A stretch of DNA of 64,000 nucleotides from Paenibacillus eucommiae (GCF_017874215.1 NZ_JAGGLB010000022.1:1-64000); one strand, 5' to 3'; positions 1-8,860 are shown, counted from the first letter of the stretch. Notes: a model not told the origin generated them from the letters alone. Translations and numbers: made by a program.

Positions 1-110
1 CATTAACTACTTTTAAAAGCACAAGGCCTTTTTTTGCCTTCTAACATCATTTTAGCCAAGGAGTTCAGTTTTATTTTCGTATAAACATCGTTAAATCAAG
101 CCTGCGCTCA

Positions 111-160
111 ATTGTGGGCAATACGGGACAATTCGGGGCAATTCTAGACAATTCGAGGTG
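111..160. repeat. Five tandem decamers, consensus ATTCGGGGCA
   Basis: Five consecutive 10-bp units are read directly: ATTGTGGGCA, ATACGGGACA, ATTCGGGGCA, ATTCTAGACA, ATTCGAGGTG. The period is about one helical turn. They lie in the gene-free first 239 bases, downstream of the minus-strand gene at 240-695. The same stretch holds a half-site AACATCGTTAAA (84-95) resembling the palindrome family found elsewhere in the window, but no full copy. Function unknown. Confidence 0.6.
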
Positions 161-200
161 AATTGGCTCCTACCTCGATTGCCTAGGCGCGCAAACCATT

Positions 201-227
201 AAAAAACCTCTCCAGTTGGAGAGGTTT
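201..227 (-). terminator. Rho-independent terminator of the WGxxGxxG gene
   Basis: A perfect 10-bp stem (204-213 with 218-227, loop AGTT) is followed on the minus strand by a run of six T. It lies 13 bases past the stop codon of the minus-strand gene at 240-695. Confidence 0.85.
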
Positions 228-239
228 GGTAAACCTTTT

Positions 240-695
240 TTAACGATGACGAGCTTCATCATTGTTTCTGTTATTTCCACGCAAACCAGCTAAGCCAAGA
301 AGTCCAACAAGTCCCAGCCATCCCCAGTTCATACCCCTGTTAGTGTTAGTAGCAGCGTATGACCTGTAGGAAGATGTGTCATAATTACCTGTTGATTTAA
401 TTCCTGTTCCAGTTGTATTCATTCGATCCATCATGTTGTTGCCATAACCACGAGTGGTATTCCTAACTCCATCAGTAGTTGTTCCAGTAGTGGTTCCCGT
501 AGTGGCATCATAGTTGCTGCCCGTATAGGTTCCTGGAGTGAGGGTCGCAGCAGCTCCCAATCCTGTTGCAGCTCCTGTTGTTGTTGGAGTGCCTGTTGCC
601 GCACCACCTGCCATATTGGCATGGGCTGCTGCACCACCTAAAGTGATTGCAGAGGTAAGGGCTACTGTAAGAGTGAGGTATTTAAGCTTTTTCAT
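240..695 (-). CDS. WGxxGxxG family secreted protein
   Basis: A 151-residue exported protein of unknown function. Residues 1-26 form a signal peptide ending in an AHA-type cleavage site. The middle (30-115) is low-complexity Thr/Gly/Ala/Asn. The C-terminus has the diagnostic WGWLGLVGLLGLAGL stretch followed by a polar tail rich in Arg and Asn, the WGxxGxxG layout seen in many Bacillales proteins: a signal peptide, a disordered stalk and a short C-terminal hydrophobic sorting-like segment. An SD (AAAGGGG) sits about 8 bases before the ATG. It appears monocistronic, with its own terminator at 201-227. The family assignment rests on the C-terminal motif; the role is not known. Confidence 0.8.
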   Translation of the reverse strand: MKKLKYLTLTVALTSAITLGGAAAHANMAGGAATGTPTTTGAATGLGAAATLTPGTYTGSNYDATTGTTTGTTTDGVRNTTRGYGNNMMDRMNTTGTGIKSTGNYDTSSYRSYAATNTNRGMNWGWLGLVGLLGLAGLRGNNRNNDEARHR

Positions 696-855
696 GGTTG
701 AACCCCTTTCGAGAAAGTATCGTACAAAAGATAGGATTCACCAACGCCTCTCCTTTTATCGGGGAACTTGCTGGAAAGTAAGAATGTTCGCTTTCACAGC
801 TGATTTTCGTTACAATAAGGGTAATTGATAAGAAAAACTGAAGGAGCTTTTTCCT

Positions 856-1809
856 ATGACCTCAATAACTGAAGCTTCTCCTTTGATTTGGGGAGATAAA
901 CGTTTCCATACATGGAATTATGAAATGCGTGAGCATTTTGGCGGCAAAATATTCAAAGTGATGCTCGATGCCGGATTTACCTGCCCCAATCGGGATGGAT
1001 CGATCGCCAAAGGCGGCTGCACATTTTGCAGCGCCAGGGGCTCCGGTGATTTTGCCGGAAGCCGCCGCGATGACCTGGTTACACAATTCAACAAAATTCG
1101 CGATTTGCAGCATCAGAAGTGGCCGGAAGCGAAATATATCGGTTATTTTCAAGCCTACACGAATACTTACGCCCCAGTGTCTGAGCTTCGCGAATATTTC
1201 GAACTCATTTTGGAGCAGCCTGGTGTGGTTGGTCTGTCGATTGCCACCAGACCAGACTGCTTGCCTGACGATGTCGTTGAGTATTTAGCTGAGCTGAATG
1301 AGCGTACTTATCTATGGGTGGAAATGGGACTGCAAACCGTCCATGAGGAAACCTCCGTTCTAATTAACAGAGCCCATGACACGCAGTGCTATCTGGACGC
1401 TGTCGCCAAATTAAGGAAGCATAATATAAGAACCTGTGCTCATATTATTTATGGACTTCCGGGAGAAACTCATGAAATGATGCTGGATACAGGCCGCGCT
1501 GTCGCTCAAATGGATGTGCAGGGAATTAAAATTCATTTGCTGCATCTCATGCGCAAAACACCTATGGTGAAGCAATACGAAGCCGGGCTGCTGCAGTTTC
1601 TGGAAAAAACGGAATATGTTCAGTTAGTCGTCGATACACTTGAACTGCTGCCTCCCGAAATGATTGTACACCGTCTAACTGGGGACGCGCCGCGTGATCT
1701 GCTGATCGGACCGATGTGGAGCCTGAACAAATGGGAGGTGCTGAACGCCTTTGATGCAGAACTGACAGCAAGAAATACATGGCAAGGAAAGAAATGGGTA
1801 AAGGCCTGA
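856..1809 (+). CDS. ytqA: TIGR01212-family radical SAM protein (YtqA)
   Basis: A 317-residue radical SAM enzyme. The 4Fe-4S cysteines are C43, C55 and C58 in the family-specific wide spacing (C-X11-C-X2-C; FTCPNRDG then GGCTFC), instead of the usual CxxxCxxC. Length and motif match the YtqA/YhcC group. The substrate of the group is not established; the next gene encodes the YtqB methyltransferase, the same order as in B. subtilis, which suggests a shared role, perhaps in tRNA modification (inference). The SD GAAGGAG lies 9 bases upstream of the ATG. The downstream gene starts 48 bases after the stop, so the two are probably co-transcribed. Confidence 0.9.
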   Translation: MTSITEASPLIWGDKRFHTWNYEMREHFGGKIFKVMLDAGFTCPNRDGSIAKGGCTFCSARGSGDFAGSRRDDLVTQFNKIRDLQHQKWPEAKYIGYFQAYTNTYAPVSELREYFELILEQPGVVGLSIATRPDCLPDDVVEYLAELNERTYLWVEMGLQTVHEETSVLINRAHDTQCYLDAVAKLRKHNIRTCAHIIYGLPGETHEMMLDTGRAVAQMDVQGIKIHLLHLMRKTPMVKQYEAGLLQFLEKTEYVQLVVDTLELLPPEMIVHRLTGDAPRDLLIGPMWSLNKWEVLNAFDAELTARNTWQGKKWVKA

Positions 1810-1857
1810 GGACTCAACTGACCGGCCTAACTTTTCTCAAATAGCGAGGATATAACA

Positions 1858-2472
1858 ATGAATTTACTTTCGGTACTAAGCTTCTCGCATCATTTACTGA
1901 TGCAGTGCATTCATCCAGGCGATACCGTTATCGACGCTACTCTTGGTAAAGGCGCCGATACCTTATTATTAGCGAAGCTTGTGGGAGAAAAGGGCTGTGT
2001 GTATGGTTTCGATGTCCAGCAGCAAGCGCTTGATCTGACCATGCTGCGCCTAGAGCAGGAATTTCCGGATGCGGCTTCTTTTGTCCGGCTTTCCTTATGC
2101 AATCATGCTCTTATGGCCAGAGCCATTCCCATAGATCACATCGGTACTGTGGCTGCCGTCACGTTCAATCTGGGCTATTTACCTGGGGGGGAGCGGGATG
2201 TTACAACAACGGAGGCTTCCACTCTCCCTGCCTTACATACAGCTCTGCAGTTTCTTCGTCCTGGCGGGCTTGTAACCATAGTTCTATATACAGGACATCA
2301 TGGCGGGGCCCAGGAAGCACAAGCAGTAGAGACATGGGCACAGCAGCTGCCCCAAAATGAATATGAGGTACTGCGGTATCAATTCGCAAATCAACAAAAT
2401 CATCCGCCTTATTTGCTTGCCATAGAGAAGAAAGCTGGAAACACAAGCAAGAGGAAAGCAGGAATTATATGA
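1858..2472 (+). CDS. mnmM: Class I SAM methyltransferase, YtqB/MnmM family
   Basis: A 204-residue Rossmann-fold methyltransferase of the rRNA_methylase (PF06962)/YtqB family. Motif I is IDATLGKGADT near residue 25-35, followed by an acidic motif II (YGFDVQ) and an NLGYLPGG stretch, the family's catalytic-region NxGY signature. B. subtilis YtqB (MnmM) methylates nm5s2U to mnm5s2U at the tRNA wobble position; the same reaction is inferred here from family and from the conserved ytqA neighbour. The C-terminus overlaps the start of manA by 4 bases (ATGA), implying translational coupling. Confidence 0.87.
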   Translation: MNLLSVLSFSHHLLMQCIHPGDTVIDATLGKGADTLLLAKLVGEKGCVYGFDVQQQALDLTMLRLEQEFPDAASFVRLSLCNHALMARAIPIDHIGTVAAVTFNLGYLPGGERDVTTTEASTLPALHTALQFLRPGGLVTIVLYTGHHGGAQEAQAVETWAQQLPQNEYEVLRYQFANQQNHPPYLLAIEKKAGNTSKRKAGII

Positions 2473-3434
2473 AACCATACCCATTACAATTTGATCCGGA
2501 AATGAAAGAACGTGTCTGGGGAGGCAGAGCTCTGGAGCAATTCGGCTTTACCCTGCCAGCAGGCGTAATTGGAGAAGGCTGGATGATCGGCGACCATCCC
2601 CATGGCACGACCAAGGTGCGCAACGGAGAGCTGGCAGGGCTTGGACTCGATGAGATCAGGCGGGACTACGGCTCTCTGTTTTTCGGTACGAAGGGCTTTT
2701 CAGAGAAAAACGGCCGATTTCCACTGCTCATCAAGCTGCTGGATTGTGCCGAAGATCTATCCATCCAGGTTCACCCGGATGACAATTATGCCAAGCTTGC
2801 TCCAGGGGAACTGGGCAAAACGGAGATGTGGTACGTAATAGATGCCAAGCGGGGATCTACAATTATTTATGGGTTAAACGAAGGCGTCACCAGAGAAAGC
2901 TTGGCAAAAGCCATTGCTGAAGATCGGATTATGGATTGTCTTCAGGAGGTGCCCGTACAAGCAGGCGACTCCTTCTATATTCCGGCCGGAACCGTTCATG
3001 CACTGAGAGGCGGAGTGCTGGTGGCTGAAATTCAACAAAACTCGGACACTACCTACCGGCTCCATGATTATAATCGCTTGGGGCTTGATGGCAAGCTTCG
3101 GGAACTTCATATTGAGGATTCTTTGAACGTAATCGCTTATGAAGGCTCAGGCTCAACTCGAATGACAACGAGTATCACCGAAGCTGGCACGTGGCTTACT
3201 TTGGCTGAATCTCCTTTTTTCATTGTAGAAAAAGGACTTGTCGGATCCAAATGGCAGCTCCACACCTCACCCGCCAGCTTCGTTATCCTTATGATTATAG
3301 ACGGCACGGGCAGCCTAGGATGGGATGAAGGCGAACTGGCAGCCAAGCCAGGAGACTGCTTCCTGCTCCCTGCCAATCTGGGAGCCTACACGTTAGAAGG
3401 CAGTATGACTGTAATCCGCAGCTATTTGCCATAA
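2469..3434 (+). CDS. manA: Class I mannose-6-phosphate isomerase
   Basis: A 321-residue zinc-dependent type I phosphomannose isomerase interconverting mannose-6-P and fructose-6-P. The visible zinc ligands follow the family pattern: Q100 and H102 in QVHPDD, E119 in KTEMWYVI, and H177 in IPAGTVHAL. Length matches the short Bacillus ManA/YvyI/Pmi type. Its ATG overlaps the stop codon of the preceding methyltransferase gene, so it ends a three-gene plus-strand run. The product could feed mannose-containing surface glycans or mannose catabolism. A palindrome array containing a terminator-like hairpin follows immediately. Confidence 0.92.
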   Translation: MKPYPLQFDPEMKERVWGGRALEQFGFTLPAGVIGEGWMIGDHPHGTTKVRNGELAGLGLDEIRRDYGSLFFGTKGFSEKNGRFPLLIKLLDCAEDLSIQVHPDDNYAKLAPGELGKTEMWYVIDAKRGSTIIYGLNEGVTRESLAKAIAEDRIMDCLQEVPVQAGDSFYIPAGTVHALRGGVLVAEIQQNSDTTYRLHDYNRLGLDGKLRELHIEDSLNVIAYEGSGSTRMTTSITEAGTWLTLAESPFFIVEKGLVGSKWQLHTSPASFVILMIIDGTGSLGWDEGELAAKPGDCFLLPANLGAYTLEGSMTVIRSYLP

Positions 3435-3505
3435 GGTTGAATCAGACACTTTACCGGTATTACCATTCTTTCTCCAAAGGCAATCAGAAAGGAACTACGG
3501 TTTCA

Positions 3506-3696
3506 CTTAACGATGTTTTTCATCATTAAAGCAAGTGTTTTCCAGGTGACTCCCCCACTTTAATGATGATTTTCATCGTTAAAAGAGGTCCGATGGCCAC
3601 TCTGGGCGGTTAGAAGTGATTTTAACGATGCTTTTCATCGTTAAAGCAAGAATGTCGAAGGATCTGCTGCATTTAACGATGAAAAACATCGCTAAA
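3506..3696. repeat. Palindrome quartet A (four 25-bp units, spacers 28/37/26)
   Basis: Four near-palindromic 25-bp units at 3506-3530, 3559-3583, 3621-3645 and 3672-3696. Consensus: TTTAACGATG, five mostly A/T bases, CATCGTTAAA. Spacers are 28, 37 and 26 bp with unrelated sequence. The array fills the convergent gap between manA and spoVB. Its sequence, read in reverse, aligns with quartet B at 13745-13944, spacers included, so A and B are inverted homologues. The other intergenic bases from 3435 to 3927 hold the hairpin-element remnant at 3790-3913 and no gene. Confidence 0.9.
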
Positions 3697-3712
3697 GTAG
3701 CAGATCCTTTTT
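3660..3712 (+). terminator. Long hairpin with T-tract built around palindrome unit A4
   Basis: Unit 4 of the quartet is extended by outer arms GGATCTGCTGC (3660-3670) and GTAGCAGATCC (3697-3707), giving a stem of about 20 bp with few mismatches, then TTTTT on the plus strand. It would terminate transcription from manA. The equivalent unit of quartet B has different outer arms that also pair. Confidence 0.7.
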
Positions 3713-3789
3713 AGTTGTAAGCTCTAGCAGGGGCGTTCTTCATCCACAGCGCCTTCACCCGCCAGGAAATCCCTTCAAGTCAAAAGCAA

Positions 3790-3913
3790 ACCCTCACTGG
3801 CTGTCCGTTTGTGCTTGAGCTTGGTGTTCGTGTGGTCTTTAACAACGGCTGGAGCCCACATCCATCCCCTCCCCCTAGCACAAACGTCATAAACACCCAC
3901 CTCAATGGACGCC
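3790..3913 (-). repeat. Truncated copy of the large hairpin element (copy 1)
   Basis: Reverse-complement alignment by eye to copy 2 (13448-13672) gives blocks shared in order: the GTTTATGAC/GTGTTCGTG region, GTGGGCTCCAGCCG, GTTAAAGA, then CACGAACACCAAGCTCAA and AAACGGACAGCCAG. The block that forms the 3' side of the central stems in copy 2 (about 90 bp) is absent, so this copy cannot fold into the full hairpin and looks like a deletion derivative. It sits beside quartet A in the same relative order as copy 2 beside quartet B. Confidence 0.75.
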
Positions 3914-3927
3914 TCACGATGTTTTTC

Positions 3928-5487
3928 TTATGGGATCGGTGTGAGAGCCGGCGGTTTCGGCCGGATACTCAGCACATGAGTTACGTGCAGCATCGCGACA
4001 TAAGTGAGCAGCGATACAAGCACTGCACCTAAAACTTCAATCGTTTGACCTAGGCCATACCGCGTCAGGATCGAATAAGTGGCCATACCGCAAATCGTCA
4101 TGACGATTACGCCTGCGCCCGCCTTAAGCACGATGCGGAAATCAAAATAAAACCCGATCGAGCTGGATACGGACAAAAAGTTAAGCAGGGTCAGCATACA
4201 AATCCCGAAGCCGAATCCCCAGGCTACTCCTTCGATGCCGAATCTGGAGCCCAACGCAAAAATGGCGATCACTTCAAAAATATTCGTCAGGACATGGTTC
4301 CACATAACGGTCGACGCTTTCCCCAAGCCTAGCAGGATCGCTTGCAGCGGCGCTTCAAAATAATACAGAAGAAACATCGGCGCAATAAGCTTCAACAAAA
4401 TGCCCGCTTCCGGAGCATGATAGATGACTGTAACCAATGGCTCAGCCCATAGAAATAAAATTATGGTGCATGGCAGACCAACAATGAGCGCCATACGCAT
4501 GGCGACATCCATTCGGCTGTGTATAAGCCGGAGGTTGCTGTCAACCGAAGCCTCGCTGATAGCGGGAATTAAAGCCGTGGACAGAGACTGCGTAAAAAAG
4601 CCAGGCAGCAGCAGCAGCGGGATGACATAGCCTGCGAGCAGTCCAAATTGCTTCGTCGCCATTTCTGTGCTAACACCGTACAGGACGAGGCTTTTGGTGA
4701 TGAGCATAGGCAGAAACGCACGGTAAATGGAATGGATAAAGCCGCTGCCCGTCATCGGTAATCCGATTCGGAGCAGATCAAACAGCGTTCGGTCTCCCTG
4801 CTTTGAAAGCGGCTGGGCTGCATCGGCAATAACGTTTTGCTGTCTGCCCCTGCCCGACCATTTGAACATGGCGAATAAATAGAACAGGCCGAAGCCTTCC
4901 CCGATTACGACGGCGGCCATTGCACCTGCTGCAGCATAAGCAATTCCGTACGGCAGCAGCCAGTTAACAACGCCGATGATAACAACGATTTGCACCACAT
5001 TTTCTATAATGTCGGAAAGTGCCAGCGGATTCATGTTTTGCTTGCCACGGAAGTAACCTTTTAGCACAGCAGACATGGCGATGATCGGAATAATCGGTGT
5101 GATGGCGACCATAGCATAATAAGCCCGCTGATCCGCCAAAAACACGGAAGCAATCCACTTAGACGCAAACAATGCAAATAACGTCAGAACGATGCTCAGC
5201 GTTCCTGTAACTGTCAGGGATACGACCAATATACGCCTTACTCGCGCAGTGTTTTTCTGAGCCTCTGCTTCGGAAACAAGCTTCGATATCGCAACCGGCA
5301 GCCCCAATTCAGTTAATGTGATGAAAAGCGGAAGCAGCGGATGTGCAATCATCAGCAGCCCAACGCCTTCCGCCCCCAAAAAGCGAGCCAACAAAATTCC
5401 GTTCACAAATCCAAGCACCCGTGTAAAAAACGAGGATACGGTCAAAATGAACGTGCCTCGAGTAAAGGTTTGCTTGTGCAGCACCAT
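3928..5487 (-). CDS. spoVB: SpoVB-type lipid flippase (MOP superfamily)
   Basis: A 519-residue polytopic membrane protein with about 14 hydrophobic segments and the N-terminal pattern of SpoVB/MurJ/Wzx flippases (FTRVLGFVNGILLARFLGAEGVG, then GLPVAISKLVSEAEA). In B. subtilis SpoVB is needed for spore cortex synthesis and is thought to move lipid-linked peptidoglycan precursors or other polyprenyl-linked glycans. Length is normal for the family. The start has a GGAG-type SD about 12 bases upstream. The gene is convergent with manA across quartet A. Paralogues in the same superfamily (YtgP, YabM) cannot be excluded by eye. Confidence 0.85.
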   Translation of the reverse strand: MVLHKQTFTRGTFILTVSSFFTRVLGFVNGILLARFLGAEGVGLLMIAHPLLPLFITLTELGLPVAISKLVSEAEAQKNTARVRRILVVSLTVTGTLSIVLTLFALFASKWIASVFLADQRAYYAMVAITPIIPIIAMSAVLKGYFRGKQNMNPLALSDIIENVVQIVVIIGVVNWLLPYGIAYAAAGAMAAVVIGEGFGLFYLFAMFKWSGRGRQQNVIADAAQPLSKQGDRTLFDLLRIGLPMTGSGFIHSIYRAFLPMLITKSLVLYGVSTEMATKQFGLLAGYVIPLLLLPGFFTQSLSTALIPAISEASVDSNLRLIHSRMDVAMRMALIVGLPCTIILFLWAEPLVTVIYHAPEAGILLKLIAPMFLLYYFEAPLQAILLGLGKASTVMWNHVLTNIFEVIAIFALGSRFGIEGVAWGFGFGICMLTLLNFLSVSSSIGFYFDFRIVLKAGAGVIVMTICGMATYSILTRYGLGQTIEVLGAVLVSLLTYVAMLHVTHVLSIRPKPPALTPIP

Positions 5488-5571
5488 GCCCTATCTCCAC
5501 TCCTCATTTATCTAATATCTAAAGATATTCGAAAAATGGAAATACATGCTGACAAGCAGCCAATAAATCAA

Positions 5572-5615
5572 CCAAGGCCATGATGCTCTACCTTAGTAGA
5601 AAATCATGGCCTTGG
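5572..5615 (-). terminator. 13-bp stem hairpin after the radical SAM gene
   Basis: A perfect 13-bp stem (CCAAGGCCATGAT at 572-584 of this kilobase, pairing with 603-615) just past the stop of the minus-strand gene at 5628. The following minus-strand bases are only moderately T-rich, so it may act as terminator or 3'-end stabiliser. Confidence 0.6.
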
Positions 5616-5627
5616 CCTCTGTAAATG

Positions 5628-7391
5628 TTATGTTGCTGCAGGCTGCCTGATAGGCATTGTATAAAACTCAGCGCTGCCGCCAGCATCCAGCCGATAGAAA
5701 ATAATCAACAGCTCTTGCTCCTCCGCATCCACGATGCCGCTTTGAAGATAATGCTCAAGCTGGAAAGGAAGCCGCTCAATCATTACATGCTTCTGCAGAT
5801 CCTTCTTAGCAATGTTGATGCTGCTGAAATCTCCCGTTACCCGCTCAGGGTGATCGGCAATCAGCTTCATATAATCGGACTGCTCTTCCCTGCTAAGAGA
5901 GAATTCCCACCAAATTTTACGCGGCCGGTACTTGTGCCCGAGGAAATAATCGAGCTTCATAAGCCCCTCTATCACATCCATTTGCAGGGTACCCCGGTCC
6001 AGCAGGAAAGCTCTAAGCCTTGTAAACAAATCCTCCAGCTGATGGCCGATTTTCTGCCAGCCGCGCTCCTCCCAATAGTCACCGAACTCCTGAAAGAAAT
6101 CAAAGGCAGAAGCAAATTCACGCTTAATCAAATAGTTCATCGTATGGTCCATGCGGTGCGCATTCCAGTATTTCTCCAGCACATCTTCAACCCGTTTGAT
6201 GCGTATTAAATCCGTGAAAGGCAGAATGTCATTGCCTAGAATCTCATATGGCGCATGATCCATATATACATAGCCGTACTTCTCTGCATCCTGGCGCATT
6301 CCAGTGCCGCGGAGCATTTTCAGAAATCCGAGCTGCAGCTCTTCAGGTCCCAGCGCAAACACATCATTGAAGGTTTTACGGAAAGAAGCGTAATCCTCCT
6401 CAGGAAGCCCGGCAATCAAGTCCAGATGCTGGTCGATTTTGCCGCTTGCTTTGACCTTGCTGACAGTGCGCGCTAGCTTCGTGAAATTTTGTCTGCGCTG
6501 CACCAGCTCATTGGTAAGATCATTCGTGGACTGCACACCGATCTCAAAGCGGAAAATCCCTGGAGGGGCATTCTCGGCAAGAAAGTCCAGCACTTCAGGA
6601 CGCATAATATCCGCAGTAATCTCAAATTGGAAGACGGTACCACGATGATTGCGAATTAAGAAATCAAACATTTCCAGTGCGTAGTCCCGCTTAATATTAA
6701 AGGTACGATCGACAAATTTAATCAGCTTTGCCCCCGAATCGATCAGAAAAAGCAGGTCGCTCTTCGTGCGGTCCATGTCAAAGTAACGAACCCCCACTTC
6801 GATGCTCGATAAACAAAATTGGCAGGAAAAAGGACAGCCCCGGCTCGTCTCAAAATAGACGACACGGTTCCCCAGGCTGGGAAGATCCTCGGCAAACCGG
6901 TGCGGAGTAGGAATATCGCTGAGCTTCAACTTGGGCCTGCCGGGATTGAGCACGATCTCTGCCCCTTTACGGTAAGCGGCTCCATATACAAAGTGATATT
7001 TACGTGTCATAGTAATTTCCTGCAGCAGATGATGAAAGGTCTCTTCCCCTTCACCCATGACGATAAAGTCGACCTCAGGTATGCGCTGCATCCAATATTC
7101 AGTGTCATAGGAAACCTCGGGACCACCAAGAACAATCAGCAGCTCAGGCCTGACCTTCTTGATCATCCGGATAATCTGAATCGTTTCTTCGATATTCCAG
7201 ATATAACAGGAAAAACCCAGCACATCAGGAGCCTTCTGATACAAATCAGAGACGATGTTCATAGCCGGGTCTTTAATCGTATATTCGGTAATTTCCACAT
7301 CGAAATCATTGCCGCAAAATGCCTTTAAATAGCGCAAAGCAAGCGAAGTGTGAATATATTTGGCATTTAATGTAGATAGAATAATTTTCAT
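5628..7391 (-). CDS. B12-binding domain radical SAM protein (DUF4080 type)
   Basis: A 587-residue protein. Residues 1-140 form a cobalamin-binding-like Rossmann domain (MKIILSTLNAKYIHTSLALR, then VLGGPEVS and VMGEGEETF). The radical SAM core follows with C186, C190 and C193 (GCPFSCQFC). The C-terminal third corresponds to the DUF4080 region common in Firmicutes homologues. Members of the B12-radical SAM class perform methylations or rearrangements; the substrate for this subgroup is unknown. The SD GAGGG is close to the ATG. It is followed by a strong hairpin and is probably monocistronic. Confidence 0.85.
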   Translation of the reverse strand: MKIILSTLNAKYIHTSLALRYLKAFCGNDFDVEITEYTIKDPAMNIVSDLYQKAPDVLGFSCYIWNIEETIQIIRMIKKVRPELLIVLGGPEVSYDTEYWMQRIPEVDFIVMGEGEETFHHLLQEITMTRKYHFVYGAAYRKGAEIVLNPGRPKLKLSDIPTPHRFAEDLPSLGNRVVYFETSRGCPFSCQFCLSSIEVGVRYFDMDRTKSDLLFLIDSGAKLIKFVDRTFNIKRDYALEMFDFLIRNHRGTVFQFEITADIMRPEVLDFLAENAPPGIFRFEIGVQSTNDLTNELVQRRQNFTKLARTVSKVKASGKIDQHLDLIAGLPEEDYASFRKTFNDVFALGPEELQLGFLKMLRGTGMRQDAEKYGYVYMDHAPYEILGNDILPFTDLIRIKRVEDVLEKYWNAHRMDHTMNYLIKREFASAFDFFQEFGDYWEERGWQKIGHQLEDLFTRLRAFLLDRGTLQMDVIEGLMKLDYFLGHKYRPRKIWWEFSLSREEQSDYMKLIADHPERVTGDFSSINIAKKDLQKHVMIERLPFQLEHYLQSGIVDAEEQELLIIFYRLDAGGSAEFYTMPIRQPAAT

Positions 7392-7478
7392 ATGGGATAC
7401 CCTCGTTTTTGTCCACGTTTATAGTCCTTTAATTCTACACGGAAAAACAAGGAATTACAAAAGGAAAGCTTATCCGGA

Positions 7479-7700
7479 CTAAAAGCTTATTTCTTCATCC
7501 AGATAAGGCGCTTCATAAGGCTGCTCAAAGGCAATGGGCTGTTCGATCGAGTTTTTCCAGTATTCCGCTTGGGTATGAAGCTCGGCTTCCAATTGCTGAA
7601 TCTTCGCCTGCAAAAGATCAGACCCCTCATCTCCGCTTCTTAAAGCTTGCTGCAGGGCTGAACGCTCCTCCATTTGCTGGGTAAGCTTGTACAATAGCAT
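7479..7700 (-). CDS. Conserved-looking small hypothetical protein
   Basis: A small protein with an amphipathic, likely coiled-coil centre (QQMEERSALQQALRSGDEGS, then LLQAKIQQLEAELHTQ) and an acidic tail ending DEEISF. I place the start at the ATG at 7700 (73 residues) because AAAGGTGA lies 5 bases upstream; an in-frame GTG at 7739 would add 13 residues but lacks an SD. No family recognised. It lies 87 bases upstream of the radical SAM gene on the same strand and could share its transcript. Confidence 0.6.
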   Translation of the reverse strand: MLLYKLTQQMEERSALQQALRSGDEGSDLLQAKIQQLEAELHTQAEYWKNSIEQPIAFEQPYEAPYLDEEISF

Positions 7701-7841
7701 GGCTGTCACCTTTTCTTGAAGTATTGAAGTATTTAGCACTCAATATGCCCCCTGCTTCAAAAAACATACATGCAGACCACTCGTTACCCTTCGGTGCAGG
7801 CATGATTACAATTCCTCATACTTTCTTACATTCCCTTACAC

Positions 7842-8681
7842 TCACAGCATGACTTGCTTTGCGCTCCAAATCCATAGCTTTTCTGCCAGCTGCTGATCGC
7901 TTGCTTTTTTGGACACAGGTGCAATTTTTTCTTTGTAAAAGTATTCTCCGTTCACATCTGCCACTTGATCACTAGTCGCCAGATAGATCGCGGTTCGTGA
8001 GCCTTCGAGCGCTGAAAGAAAGAACGGGCGGACCAATTTCCAAATCGTCTTTCCAAAACCACTTTCCCGATTAACGCCAATATGCGTACCAACAGCACCC
8101 GGGTGAAGAGAATTCACAGTGATGGCAGTCCCTTTTAATCGTCTGGCCAGCTCCTTGGTAAAAAGTACATTGGCAAGCTTAGAGCGGGCATATCCCGTCC
8201 ACACATTAAATCCTTTTGGGAAAAGCGTATCATCGAAATTGATATCTCCTGATTTGTGCGCAGCAGATGATACATTCACGATTCTGCCCTGTGGCGAACG
8301 CTTCAGCTCTTCAAGCAGTAAATTCGTCAGCAGGAAGTGCCCCAAGTGATTCACACCAAGCTGAATTTCAAAGCCATCCTTGGTTTTCGCCCGCTTTATT
8401 GAAACTACCCCTGCGTTATTGATCAGCACGTCCAGCACATCATATTTGGCTTTAAACGCCTCCGCAAACGCTCTTATATCGGCAAGCGATGCCAAATCGC
8501 AAAGCATCAGCTCGATCTGCTCGGAACCGCTTTGCTTGACTGCCTCTAGAAGCGCTGCTTCGCCCCGCTCCCTGCTTCTGCAGACCATAATGACTCTGGC
8601 CCCCAGCTTCGCAAGTTCAATCGTTGTAGCTAATCCCATGCCCGAATTCGCACCGGTAATCATCACGATTTTATTGTGCAT
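7842..8681 (-). CDS. SDR-family oxidoreductase
   Basis: A classical short-chain dehydrogenase of about 279 residues. The N-terminal cofactor motif is TGANSGMG (9-16), NNAG lies near 88-91, the catalytic Ser is in NVSSA near 138, and the YxxxK pair is Y164/K168 (GYARSK). An Arg after the second beta strand (CRSRERG) suggests NADP preference. The sequence resembles retinol-dehydrogenase/WW-oxidoreductase-like SDRs; the bacterial substrate is not predictable. An upstream in-frame extension to 8810 exists, but GGGAGG sits 7 bases before the ATG at 8681 and homologues begin there. Confidence 0.85.
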   Translation of the reverse strand: MHNKIVMITGANSGMGLATTIELAKLGARVIMVCRSRERGEAALLEAVKQSGSEQIELMLCDLASLADIRAFAEAFKAKYDVLDVLINNAGVVSIKRAKTKDGFEIQLGVNHLGHFLLTNLLLEELKRSPQGRIVNVSSAAHKSGDINFDDTLFPKGFNVWTGYARSKLANVLFTKELARRLKGTAITVNSLHPGAVGTHIGVNRESGFGKTIWKLVRPFFLSALEGSRTAIYLATSDQVADVNGEYFYKEKIAPVSKKASDQQLAEKLWIWSAKQVML

Positions 8682-8860
8682 CTGACTGCCTCCCGTCCCT
8701 GAATTACGCTTATTATAGCATAGTAGCCTGGCCAAACTGGAATTACTTCCCTGTAATTTGGATCTTAGGGGGCTGAGCTGCGGAGCACTTGGGTCATCAT
8801 TTGTCGACATTAAAGTTTCTTTTGCCCCCTATGGCGTGATATATTGGAAGGAAATATAGT

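Noticed and set aside
3506..3696. Regularly spaced palindromic repeats suggest a small CRISPR array
   Set aside because: Only four units per locus, spacers alternate 26 and 37 bp, spacer lengths recur at four loci, units diverge within a locus, and there is no cas gene in the window.
3811..4032. A 73-residue plus-strand ORF overlapping the end of spoVB
   Set aside because: It runs antisense into a clear flippase gene and begins inside the hairpin-element remnant.
5625..6209. A 194-residue plus-strand ORF
   Set aside because: Antisense shadow of the B12-radical SAM gene, with no recognisable protein features of its own.
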